Assembly: GCA_043739385.1 (NCBI GenBank)
Contig: JAYUED010000178.1
Span: 1 to 64,000, forward strand
Source: Defluviibacillus sp043739385
GTDB lineage: Bacteria; Pseudomonadota; Gammaproteobacteria; Burkholderiales; Burkholderiaceae_C
Direction: 5' to 3'
DNA length: 64,000 nucleotides
The translations under genes were made by a program, and so were the position numbers. The notes beneath the pieces are model-generated. The model did not search any database. It saw only the letters and a list, made by a program, of their open reading frames with translations, and was not told the DNA's origin. Positions 54,059 to 62,664 of this stretch are shown here, piece after piece (the first letter of the stretch is position 1; each line of letters opens with the position of its first letter).

Positions 54059-55735
54059 TTACGCCAAAAATTTACTGGTGACAGGATAGCGCCAATCCTT
54101 ACCAAAACTACGGTGGGTTACACGAATACCTATAGGCGCTTGGCGGCGCTTGTATTCGTTGATTTTGAGCAGGCGCACGACCTTGTCAACATCCGCCTTG
54201 GCATGACCCGCAGCGATGATGTCTTCCACCCGAGCGTCATTTTCCATGTAAGCCTCGATGATGGCGTCGAGCACGGCGTAATCGGGCAAGCTGTCTTGGT
54301 CGGTCTGGTCAGGGCGCAACTCAGCACTGGGGGGCCGGGTGATGATGCGCTCAGGAATCGGGCTGACACCGGTGCCATTGGGATCGTTCGCGTTACGCCA
54401 GCGGCACAGACGGAATACGGTGGTTTTAGCCAAATCCTTGATGACTGCAAAGCCACCGGCCATGTCGCCGTAGAGTGTGCAGTAGCCCGTCGCCATTTCA
54501 CTTTTATTGCCCGTCGTCACCACAATGCTGCCGAACTTGTTCGACAAGGCCATCAGCAGCGTGCCCCGGATGCGGGCCTGGATGTTTTCTTCAGTGGTGT
54601 CTTCAGCGCGACCTGCAAAATGCGGCGAGAGCGAGGCTTTGAAGGCTTCAAACTCAGGCAGGATGGAGATTTCATCGTACTGCACACCCATGCGTGCAGC
54701 CATGTCACGGGCATCAATCCAGGAAATATCTGCGGTGTAAGGTGACGGCATCATCACCGTGCGCACACGGTCCTTGCCAAGTGCATCCACTGCAATAGCC
54801 AGCACCAAGGCCGAATCTATGCCGCCCGAGAGGCCAAGCAGCACGCCTGGGAAGCCATTTTTACCCACGTAATCGCGTAAACCGAGCACCAGGGCGTCCC
54901 ACAGTTCCGCGTCCAAGCTGCGTTCTGGAGCGATGGTTGCTATTAATTCAATAGCTATAGGTGCAAGTTTCGCCTGCACAATAAACAGGTTCTCCTTGAA
55001 ACTGGGGGCACGACCCGTTAAAGCACCGTCGGCGTTGACACAAAACGAGCCGCCATCAAACACCACCTCGTCTTGCCCTCCCACCAAGTGTGCATAGACC
55101 AATGGCAGGCCCACGGCACGCGCACGTTCAGCCATGCGCTCGACTCGCTCGCCCCCCTTGCCCATGTGGAATGGAGAAGCGTTAATGACGGCCAGCAACT
55201 CAGCGCCAGCTTCTTTGGCGAGTTGGGCGGGTTCGTCGAACCAAGCGTCCTCACAGATCAGCAAGCCTACGCTGATGCGATCGGCCCCTTCGCCAGCTTG
55301 GAAGACGCACACGCCCTGCCCTGGGGTGAAGTAGCGCCGCTCGTCAAACACTTGGTAATTCGGCAGTTCGCGCTTGGCGTAGGTTTCCAGAATACGGCCT
55401 TCGCTGATAACGCTGGCTGCGTTATGGCGGCGCTGCACGCTGACGCTCTTGGTGCGGCTGTCGCCTCCGCTGGGGTGTCCCAATACAACAACCATGCCTT
55501 TGAGATCGGCCAGCGCGGTAGTCACAGTGTTGACTGCCTCCCCGCAGGCACTCACGAAGGAGGGGCGCAAATATAAATCCTCAGCCGCGTAGCCACACAG
55601 TGACAACTCAGGCGTGAGCAACAGGCGCGCACCGTCTGCGTAGGCAGTACGGGCAGCATCGATGATCTTTTGCGCATTGCCAGGCATGTCCCCGACGACG
55701 AAATTGAGCTGGGCAACGCAGAGTTTGAGAGTCAT
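54059..55735 (-). CDS. nadE: Glutamine-dependent NAD+ synthetase
   Basis: Final step of NAD synthesis, with its own ammonia from glutamine. The nitrilase-type glutaminase domain (about 1-250) has Glu43, Lys121 and Cys161 (LLICEDAWFDEP); the synthetase domain (about 275-558) has the PP-loop GLSGGIDSAL at 301-310 and TGNKSEMATGY. The linker between the domains (residues about 258-268, APIAIELIATI) is encoded by a copy of the dispersed 19-base element. Length 558 aa. Confidence 0.96.
   Translation of the reverse strand: MTLKLCVAQLNFVVGDMPGNAQKIIDAARTAYADGARLLLTPELSLCGYAAEDLYLRPSFVSACGEAVNTVTTALADLKGMVVVLGHPSGGDSRTKSVSVQRRHNAASVISEGRILETYAKRELPNYQVFDERRYFTPGQGVCVFQAGEGADRISVGLLICEDAWFDEPAQLAKEAGAELLAVINASPFHMGKGGERVERMAERARAVGLPLVYAHLVGGQDEVVFDGGSFCVNADGALTGRAPSFKENLFIVQAKLAPIAIELIATIAPERSLDAELWDALVLGLRDYVGKNGFPGVLLGLSGGIDSALVLAIAVDALGKDRVRTVMMPSPYTADISWIDARDMAARMGVQYDEISILPEFEAFKASLSPHFAGRAEDTTEENIQARIRGTLLMALSNKFGSIVVTTGNKSEMATGYCTLYGDMAGGFAVIKDLAKTTVFRLCRWRNANDPNGTGVSPIPERIITRPPSAELRPDQTDQDSLPDYAVLDAIIEAYMENDARVEDIIAAGHAKADVDKVVRLLKINEYKRRQAPIGIRVTHRSFGKDWRYPVTSKFLA
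54937..54955 (+). repeat. Dispersed element, copy inside nadE
   Basis: TTGCTATTAATTCAATAGC on the + strand, antisense to the nadE reading frame; it aligns without gaps to the core copies at 24451-24469 and 58288-58306. A GTGCA/TGCAC stem follows shortly after (54962-54979 region). Confidence 0.6.
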
Positions 55736-55808
55736 GGGAGAAGCTTTAAGGTGGTCTTACTGACGAGTCTAACCAACCCTGTAAACGCCACCGTCAGAAA
55801 CTCAATGT

Positions 55809-57260
55809 TCAAACCTCCGCTGGCCGCCGTGCCAGCAACGCGCCGATCGTCGATTCATACCCCGCCGCCACGCGCAGCAAAGCGGCGTCGCCTTGCGCAC
55901 CACCTATCAGCTGTAGCCCAGCGGGCCAGCGCCCGTTCGGGTGGAAGCCTGCGGGCAGGCTGATGGCGGGCAGGCCGGCGAAGGTGGCGTAAAGGGTCAC
56001 TTCCATCCAGCGGTGGTAGGTGTCCATCACCCGGCCTGCTATGTTTTGGGGCCAACGTTGCTCCACCGGAAACGGCCAGACTTGTGCCGATGGCAAAGCC
56101 AGTACGTCGTAGCGCTTTAGCAGACCCAGCATGTGGGTGTGAAAGGCGGTGCGCACCTCGCTGGCTTTCATGAAATCCATGAATGTGAGCCCCATGGCTT
56201 CGTCGTGCTCCCATAGAGCTTCGGGTTTAAGGTGGGCACGGGCGTCGGGTAGATGCAGCAGTGCGGCAACTTTGGGGCCCACCAAGGCGCGACGCCATGC
56301 CAGCCACGCCGTCCACAGCGCAGCCGTATCGAAACCTAAATCGCAGGGTTCCACATGTGCGCCAGCGTCAGTGAAACGCTGCAAGGCTTGCTCACAGACG
56401 GGCAGCAAGCCCCCTTCCATGGCCAAATAGCCATTCAAATCGCCCAGCCAACCGACGCGCAGGCCTTTCAGGGCACGGGTGTCACCCGCCTCGGGCAAGA
56501 ACTGCGAAGGCGCAGGCAAGGGATCGGCAATCGACAACGGCACCAGGGGATGGTGGCCAGACTGAATTGCCAACAGTTTGGCCAAATCCCGCACCGTACG
56601 CGCCAGCGGTCCCTCGGTACCTAATTGACTGACCCAAGTGTCGGCGGCAGGCCAAAACGGCACGCGGCCTTGACTAGGGCGCATTCCGAAAATATTGCCC
56701 CACCCGGCAGGGTTGCGCAACGAACCCATGAAGTCAGAGCCGTCCGCTACCGGCAACAGGCGGTGCGCCAATGCCACCGCCGCACCACCACTTGAGCCCC
56801 CCGCGCTGACGGTGGTGTCCCAGGCGTTAGGCGTGGTGCCAAACAGACCATTGAAGGTGTGCGAGCCCAGAGCCAACTCGGGTATGTTGGTTTTTCCGAT
56901 AACGATGGCACCTGCAGCCTTCATGCGCGCGGTCACCACACTGTCTTGCGTAGCGATAGACGCCTTCAGCAGACTGGAGCCATAGGTCGTGGGAAAGCCG
57001 ATGGCATGACCAGTGTCTTTAGTAGCCTGGGGAACACCATGCAGCCAGCCGCGTGACTCACCCCGGGCCAATTCAGCATCAAAAACATCAGATGTGCTTA
57101 ACAGAACGTCATCAGACGCTATATTTACGATAGCATTAAACTTCGGATTAAGTCGATGGATACGTGTCACGTAGGTCTGCATCACCTCGCGGCAAGAGAC
57201 GTGGCGAGCGTGGATGGCGCGGGACAGCGCATCGGCATCAAGATCGGTTAAATCGGACAT
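55809..57260 (-). CDS. Amidase-signature family hydrolase
   Basis: Second amidase of the window, only distantly similar to the one at 23053. Lys is in GVPQATKDT, the Ser cluster in SAGGSSGGAAVAL, and the nucleophile region reads DGSDFMGSLRNPAGW, the variant without the usual GGSIR. Residues TKDTG and MRPSQGRVP are conserved in this subgroup. The 483-residue product has no signal peptide. The substrate is unknown. It is 73 bp upstream of nadE on the same strand. Confidence 0.87.
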   Translation of the reverse strand: MSDLTDLDADALSRAIHARHVSCREVMQTYVTRIHRLNPKFNAIVNIASDDVLLSTSDVFDAELARGESRGWLHGVPQATKDTGHAIGFPTTYGSSLLKASIATQDSVVTARMKAAGAIVIGKTNIPELALGSHTFNGLFGTTPNAWDTTVSAGGSSGGAAVALAHRLLPVADGSDFMGSLRNPAGWGNIFGMRPSQGRVPFWPAADTWVSQLGTEGPLARTVRDLAKLLAIQSGHHPLVPLSIADPLPAPSQFLPEAGDTRALKGLRVGWLGDLNGYLAMEGGLLPVCEQALQRFTDAGAHVEPCDLGFDTAALWTAWLAWRRALVGPKVAALLHLPDARAHLKPEALWEHDEAMGLTFMDFMKASEVRTAFHTHMLGLLKRYDVLALPSAQVWPFPVEQRWPQNIAGRVMDTYHRWMEVTLYATFAGLPAISLPAGFHPNGRWPAGLQLIGGAQGDAALLRVAAGYESTIGALLARRPAEV

Positions 57261-57404
57261 GGGCAGACTTCGAGGAGGTTGACGGGCCAGAGAAGGTTCT
57301 GACGCTGCATCTATCTTAGCGACGATGGTTTGACAAATCGGTATTGCGCGGTGCTGGTGTTTTCCCGCAGTACCGGCGCAGTGCGGGTAGTATTACCCCC
57401 AGAT

Positions 57405-58670
57405 ATGACCCTGCCCTCCACGACCCCTTCCCCGCTACAAGCTACGCCCTCGGCCACGCTGCTCGCTCAAGTGCTCAGCGCCCCGTTTGCCTCAGGCTCC
57501 AAACTGACGGCTCCGCTGTGGAATACTTTGCTGGCCGCCCAATCCCAAGCCACCCCATTCATGCGCTACGAGTACTTGGCCGCGCTGCACCACAGCGGCA
57601 GTGCTATCGCTCGAACCGGCTGGTCAGCACGGTGCATAGCGCTATGGAAAGACGAGCAGTGTGTCGAATTACTCGCAGCCTGCATGGTCTACATCAAACC
57701 GCATTCCTATGGCGAATATGTGTTTGACCATTCATGGGCCAACGCGTACGCGCAGCACGGGCTGGACTACTACCCTAAAGCCACGTTGGCCGTGCCTTTT
57801 ACTCCCGTACCAGGTTCACGGCTGCTGGCCATCGATGCAGAGACTCGGGAGATGCTGGTGCGGGCCGTGGTGCAGTGGTGCGAAGCGCAGGGCTTGTCGT
57901 CACTGCACGTGTTATTTGGTGCGGATGAGGACTTGCAGGCGTGCGAATCAGCAGGCTTGATGCTGCGCCACACGGTGCAATTTCATTGGCAGAACACCTC
58001 GCCAGGCTATGAGGGCTTCGACAACTTCCTAAGCCACCTCGCCCCCGATAAGCGTAAAAAAATCCGTCAGGAGCGCCGCAAAGTAGCCGATGCAGGCGTC
58101 ACCTTTCGCCATGCGCAAGGCACCGCCATCGGTACGGCAGACTGGGATTTCTTTTACCACTGCTACGAGCGCACCTACCTGGAACACGGCAATGCACCCT
58201 ATCTGAGCCGTGACTTCTTCACCCGTATGTCCGTTACGCAGCCCGAGAGCTGGCTGCTGTTCATTGCGGAACGCGAGGGAGTGCCGATTGCTAGTAGTTT
58301 GATAGCGATTAATGCATATCCAGAATGCACTACCGGCACTATTAATGCTATCGAACCCAATGATTCCAGTATTGAAAAAGTAGCCTATGGCCGCTACTGG
58401 GGCGCGCTAGAGCGTGTTGATTGCCTGCACTTTGACGCCTGCTACTACCAGCCGCTGCAATGGTGCATTGCCAACGGCTACACGCGGTTTGAAGGTGGCG
58501 CGCAGGGAGAGCACAAAATGGCCAGAGCGCTGTTACCCGTCAAAACCAGCTCCGCCCACTGGCTGGCGCACCCCGCGTTTGCTGACGCCGTACAAAACTA
58601 CCTGGACCGCGAAGGCCAGGGGATTGAGAACTACATGAGTGACTTGGTGCAACGCAGCCCGTTGCGGTAG
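57405..58670 (+). CDS. FemAB-like / DUF482 GNAT-family acyltransferase
   Basis: Predicted acyl or peptidyl transferase with two GNAT-like folds (FemAB_like, DUF482). Conserved blocks are PFMRYEYLAALHHSGSA, YGEYVFDHSWANAY, LAPDKRKKIRQERRKV, YGRYWGALERVDCLHFDACYY and FEGGAQGEHKMARALLPV. The start at 57405 (MTLPSTTPS) is preferred; a frame to 57330 lacks homology. Residues about 300-325 (AINAYPECTTGTINAIEP) appear inserted relative to the family and are encoded by a palindromic element. Confidence 0.82.
   Translation: MTLPSTTPSPLQATPSATLLAQVLSAPFASGSKLTAPLWNTLLAAQSQATPFMRYEYLAALHHSGSAIARTGWSARCIALWKDEQCVELLAACMVYIKPHSYGEYVFDHSWANAYAQHGLDYYPKATLAVPFTPVPGSRLLAIDAETREMLVRAVVQWCEAQGLSSLHVLFGADEDLQACESAGLMLRHTVQFHWQNTSPGYEGFDNFLSHLAPDKRKKIRQERRKVADAGVTFRHAQGTAIGTADWDFFYHCYERTYLEHGNAPYLSRDFFTRMSVTQPESWLLFIAEREGVPIASSLIAINAYPECTTGTINAIEPNDSSIEKVAYGRYWGALERVDCLHFDACYYQPLQWCIANGYTRFEGGAQGEHKMARALLPVKTSSAHWLAHPAFADAVQNYLDREGQGIENYMSDLVQRSPLR
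58288..58352 (+). repeat. Dispersed palindromic element, copy inside the FemAB-like gene
   Basis: The core TTGCTAGTAGTTTGATAGC (58288-58306) runs into an inverted repeat: GATAGC-G-ATTAAT (58301-58313) pairs with ATTAATGCTATC (58341-58352), 12 bp with one bulged G. The reading frame of the host gene is kept through it. Confidence 0.6.
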
Positions 58671-58712
58671 GTTGAATCCGCTGCGAACAATTTAGCGGCC
58701 TTACAGCCGTTC

Positions 58713-59231
58713 TTATCCCTTTGAAGCTTGCAGCAGCAGCCCCATCTCATCGCTGCTCATCAGCCCTTCAATGTCCATGATGACCAGCATGCGGTCGTCC
58801 AGTTTGGCGATGCCCGTCACATAGTTGGAGTCGACACGGCCCTTGAACTGCGGGGCGGGCTTGATAGCACTGGCGGTGATGCCAGCCACATCGGATACCG
58901 AATCCACCACCGCACCAATTTCTGTGCCCTTAACGATCAGCACAATCACCACGGTGAAGGCGTTGTAATCCACCACATCACAGGCCAGTTTGAGACGCAG
59001 GTCGATGATGGGAACTATCACGCCGCGCAGGTTAATTACACCTTTGACAAAGCTTGGCGCATTGGCGAGACGCGTGGGCGGCTCGTACGAGCGGATTTCT
59101 TGCACACCCAGAATATCAATTCCGTATTCCTCACCGCCTAAGCGAAAGGTGAGGTATTCGCGGGCTTTTTCGACCAGTGCAAGGGGCTTGCGCGTGGTGG
59201 ACGTTCGGAAGCTGTCTGCTGAGGTTGCCAT
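58713..59231 (-). CDS. cheW: CheW-domain coupling protein
   Basis: Scaffold protein that links chemoreceptors to the kinase CheA. The single CheW domain covers about residues 25-165 (EYLTFRLGGEEYGIDILGVQEI, VKGVINLRGVIVPIIDLRLKL, GIAKLDDRMLVIMDIE). The N-terminal 24 residues are extra. No other chemotaxis gene is nearby, so it is an orphan copy; which signalling array it serves cannot be told. Confidence 0.92.
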   Translation of the reverse strand: MATSADSFRTSTTRKPLALVEKAREYLTFRLGGEEYGIDILGVQEIRSYEPPTRLANAPSFVKGVINLRGVIVPIIDLRLKLACDVVDYNAFTVVIVLIVKGTEIGAVVDSVSDVAGITASAIKPAPQFKGRVDSNYVTGIAKLDDRMLVIMDIEGLMSSDEMGLLLQASKG

Positions 59232-59292
59232 GGGTGCCTTTTCAATCTAAGCGAAATCTGTGGTTCGAGCTGTGTCGTGAAGTGTGGTTCGA

Positions 59293-59319
59293 TTGTGAAT
59301 TCAGATTGCGAATTCACAA
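59293..59319. promoter_or_regulatory. 10-bp inverted repeat between the TonB receptor gene and cheW
   Basis: TTGTGAATTC (59293-59302) and GAATTCACAA (59310-59319) are perfect complements, 7-base spacer. It lies 62 bases ahead of the cheW start and 52 bases after the receptor stop. It may be an operator for cheW or a weak terminator; there is no T run. Confidence 0.45.
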
Positions 59320-59370
59320 GTGGCCACTAAATTTATCCCGTGGATGGCTGTGGGATATTCCCAATGCCGC

Positions 59371-61740
59371 TCAAAACCGCGTTCCCACCACCAGAAATAC
59401 CCGAGGCGTCCAGCGCAAGGTGGATTGCTCGGCGTAGCTGCGCCCCGTTGAGTCGGTGTCTAAGCGCTCACGAGAGCGCTTAGAGTTGGTAATGTTGTAC
59501 ACCGTGAAACGCCAGTAACCCCATCCGGCCACCACGCGACCGACATACGCATCAGCGCTGGTGTAGGCCAGTTCACGGCCTGACGAGGTCGGTGAGGTGT
59601 TCAAGTCTGCCGCGCCAGTCAACGACAGGCTGGTGCCGCCAAACCAGCCTTCGGCCTTGGGCACGGGCTTGGCCAAGTTGACGTTGACCAGATAACGCGC
59701 TTGACCCGGGATACGCTGGCCCACACTGTCGCCGCTGGTCATGCGCGATTGCAGCAAGCTGGCATTACTGGACAACGTCCAGTCCCGGCCCAGACCGATG
59801 TTGCTGGGCCAAGTCAGGTCGCTTTTAACGTCAGCCTCAAGGCCCCAAACCGTGGCGTTACCGACGTTTTCGGGGCGTTGGGTCCATAGACTGCCGCTTG
59901 AGCCACCACCCGCACCGAAATCGGTAACACGGCGGGCAATCACGTCTTTTATCTGGCGCACAAAGAGGTTCAGCCCCAGTTGGCCTTGCTCGCCCAGTTT
60001 GCGCTCCAGGCCGCCATCAAAGGTAAAGGTGGATTCAGGCCGTAAACCGGGGTTACCTGCAAAGTCAGGGTTGTTGGGTGCATTAAGTCCAGTACTGGGA
60101 ATGCGGCGGTCGAGCAAATCCATCAGCGCGGGGTTGCGGCTGACACGGGCGAGGTTGAAGCGCACCTGCAGGTCTTCGTTGATGGGGGTTCGGGTGTGCA
60201 GTGAGGGTTGTAAAAACGTACGACGGTTCGTTGTTGTGATGCCTGTGTAATCACTGCGAGTCTCGGTGCTCTCCAAGCGCAGACCGGCGGTGAACGTGGT
60301 CTTGGCAGGTAACTCCCACTCGTTTTGCCCCCACAGCGCACTCCGACGGGTCCTTGCCCCCAAACTAAAGGGCGTGGGGGTAGCGTTCAGGCCAACGCTG
60401 CTGGCGGTATCCACGTTCAGGCGACGCTCTTCGGCCTCGGCACCGAACATCCACAGCAAGGGGTTTTCTGTGCCTGTGAGTTTGGTGGACGCTGTAAAGG
60501 CTTTTTCATGGCGGTCATCCAAAAAGGTGGAAGGTGTAGTGACTGCACTGGCCATATTGCCTACGTCGTAACTGGCGAGGGTTTGCAAACGGTTGCGATC
60601 AACGCGCTCGCTGCTGTTTTGACCTGAAATGTAAGACTCTAAACGGCTACCTTTGAAACTGTGAGTCCAGTCACTGCGCAGCTGTACCAAGCTGCGCTCG
60701 CTACCTGTGTTGTCAAAAACGCGGCTACTTGTAGGACCAAAGCCATCGGCACCCGCACCAGTGCTGTCAAACTGCCCCTTGACACGGGTACCGATCAACA
60801 TTGAGCGGAAATTGAGCTGGTCTGACGGCCCCAAGCGCCCGCTCAGTCGAGGGATCAGCAACCACTCAGAGGTGCGAAAACGGTATTTTTCATCCGACTC
60901 GCTGGTGGACGGATTGCTACCCGTCACGGTCATGCTTCGGTGGGTGTCGCTGCCTGCCAAGCGGTCAGAGGCTGAACCAGCGAGGAAGTAAGTCCAAGGT
61001 TCTCTGGGGACGGCCAGGGGACGTGTGCCGTTTGTATCATCGGCGGCATCAGCAGATCGAACCACAGGTTTGTCCGGCGTGGTTAACGGACGTGTTGAGG
61101 GTCCGGTGAAAGGCCCGGTTTTGGAAAAAAATCCTTGAAAAGCGTTTTGGCCCCAGACGCGTTGGTCGGTCAGGCGAATATTGGTCTCGCGTTGCACGCT
61201 GGCTTGACGCAGCACGATGTTGATTGTGCCGCCTGTGGCCCCGGTGAATTCTGCAGACGGCGCACGCAATACCTCAATGCGCTCAATCATGTCAGCGGGA
61301 AGCTGGTCAAACGGCAACTGAGCTGACTGTCGCGCGCCGCTGACTTTTTCACCGTCCACCAGAATTTGCGTGGCGGATTTGTCCATGCCGCGCATACGGA
61401 TTTCCAAGGTGCCATTGCCGCTGCCGTTGACCTGCACACCAGGAAGTTGGCGCAACACATCAGCAACCGAATCTGCGCCCATAGCCTCTATGTCTTGCCG
61501 GTCGACGGTAACCAGTGACCCTGCTGCAAAAAAACGCTGCGCTATAGAGCGTCTTTCTCGGATGGTGACGGTTTCCAGCTGACGACCTTCTGAGGCATTG
61601 CGCTCTTCCGAAGGCATTTGCGCAAGCGCATTGCTGCTGTGGGCCAGCAGGCCCACAGTGAACACGGCACACAAAGGAAAGGGTGAAAAAATCCGAAAAA
61701 GAGACGCGATCGACCTCATGAAAAGGGTCAGCCGATTCAT
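59371..61740 (-). CDS. TonB-dependent outer membrane receptor
   Basis: Gated beta-barrel for uptake of a scarce substrate, powered by TonB. A long signal peptide ends at NALAQ, a TonB-box-like ETVTIRE lies near residues 57-63, the plug domain follows (VADVLRQLPGVQVNG, IEVLRAPSAEFTGATGGTINIVL), then the barrel, ending in Phe (LVVGTRF). Residues about 215-290 carry a Pro/Asp-rich insert. Length 789 aa. The substrate is unknown; no siderophore or metal genes are adjacent. The true start may be the ATG at residue 8. Confidence 0.9.
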   Translation of the reverse strand: MNRLTLFMRSIASLFRIFSPFPLCAVFTVGLLAHSSNALAQMPSEERNASEGRQLETVTIRERRSIAQRFFAAGSLVTVDRQDIEAMGADSVADVLRQLPGVQVNGSGNGTLEIRMRGMDKSATQILVDGEKVSGARQSAQLPFDQLPADMIERIEVLRAPSAEFTGATGGTINIVLRQASVQRETNIRLTDQRVWGQNAFQGFFSKTGPFTGPSTRPLTTPDKPVVRSADAADDTNGTRPLAVPREPWTYFLAGSASDRLAGSDTHRSMTVTGSNPSTSESDEKYRFRTSEWLLIPRLSGRLGPSDQLNFRSMLIGTRVKGQFDSTGAGADGFGPTSSRVFDNTGSERSLVQLRSDWTHSFKGSRLESYISGQNSSERVDRNRLQTLASYDVGNMASAVTTPSTFLDDRHEKAFTASTKLTGTENPLLWMFGAEAEERRLNVDTASSVGLNATPTPFSLGARTRRSALWGQNEWELPAKTTFTAGLRLESTETRSDYTGITTTNRRTFLQPSLHTRTPINEDLQVRFNLARVSRNPALMDLLDRRIPSTGLNAPNNPDFAGNPGLRPESTFTFDGGLERKLGEQGQLGLNLFVRQIKDVIARRVTDFGAGGGSSGSLWTQRPENVGNATVWGLEADVKSDLTWPSNIGLGRDWTLSSNASLLQSRMTSGDSVGQRIPGQARYLVNVNLAKPVPKAEGWFGGTSLSLTGAADLNTSPTSSGRELAYTSADAYVGRVVAGWGYWRFTVYNITNSKRSRERLDTDSTGRSYAEQSTLRWTPRVFLVVGTRF

Positions 61741-61795
61741 CTCGAGTAGCCCCTCTTTTGATTTTTCACCGCTAGCGGAACATCAAGTCACAACA

Positions 61796-62347
61796 TCAAG
61801 CCGCAACTTTTGCTGCGCTGGCTTTGTTGTAGTTTGCAATGCCATCCATGATTTCTTTCTTGGCAGCTTCTGGGCCTTCCCAGCCCATTATCTTGACCCA
61901 TTTGCCGGGTTCCAGATCTTTGTAATGCTCAAAAAAGTGGGCAATGGTTTTGAGGCGCAGAGGGTTCATGTCCTCAGGCTTTTGCCAATGGGTGTAAATC
62001 GGCAAGATTTTATCGACGGGCACAGCCAACACTTTGCCGTCAATACCGGCCTCGTCTTCCATCATCAAGATGCCAATGGGGCGGCACGTCACCACCACAC
62101 CGGGGATCAAGGGCACGGGCGTAATCACCAGAACATCCACGGGATCCCCATCACCACTGAGAGTTTTAGGCACATAGCCGTAGTTGGTGGGGTAGTGCAT
62201 GGCGGTGCTCATGAAGCGATCAACAAAGATTGCGCCAGACTCTTTGTCCACCTCGTACTTCACCGGATCAGCGTTCATGGGGATTTCAATCACCACGTTG
62301 AAGGCATCAGGAACGTTATCGCCAGGATTAACTTTTTGTAAGGACAT
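61796..62347 (-). CDS. ppa: Inorganic pyrophosphatase (soluble, family I)
   Basis: Cytoplasmic hexameric enzyme hydrolysing pyrophosphate. EIPMNADPVKYEVDKESGAIFVDR, the signature DGDPVDVLV with three catalytic Asp, and KxxYxxxxK-type C-terminal KDLEPGKWVKI are present. Length 183 aa, normal. It is divergent from a proton-pumping pyrophosphatase gene, 317 bp away, and upstream of the TonB receptor gene by 55 bp. Confidence 0.96.
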   Translation of the reverse strand: MSLQKVNPGDNVPDAFNVVIEIPMNADPVKYEVDKESGAIFVDRFMSTAMHYPTNYGYVPKTLSGDGDPVDVLVITPVPLIPGVVVTCRPIGILMMEDEAGIDGKVLAVPVDKILPIYTHWQKPEDMNPLRLKTIAHFFEHYKDLEPGKWVKIMGWEGPEAAKKEIMDGIANYNKASAAKVAA

Positions 62348-62664
62348 GAGATCAGATTTCTTGGTTTAAAAAGAAGGAGGAGTGAGACAAACCCAGTGAT
62401 TATCAGACGAAGTCCACGTGGGTTAACACGCTTGGGACTTTCCCTGATTTTACCGACGTGAAGCCCCTATAAGGCTTACAGGGCAACCCATTTGAGGGGG
62501 TTTAGCCGTATATTGCATACGTTGGCCAATCGTCTTCGTCCTTGCGGCGCTGCGAGGAAGCAACGCAGCGGGGGCGATCCATACCGTGTGCGTTTGCATG
62601 TACAAGTGCCAATGCGGGCTTGTTCGTGTTGCCCCCTCCTAGCGAGACAACAGGAGACAAAACT
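62348..62664. promoter_or_regulatory. Divergent control region between ppa and hppA
   Basis: A 317-base stretch with no gene I can support. It contains a nested stem-loop (AGTCC 62411-62415 with GGACT 62435-62439; CGTG 62417-62420 with CACG 62427-62430) and small repeats around 62461-62486 (AAGCC/GGCTT, GCCC/GGGC). No clear -35/-10 pair is seen for either gene. An AGGAGA ribosome-binding site precedes hppA. Confidence 0.4.
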
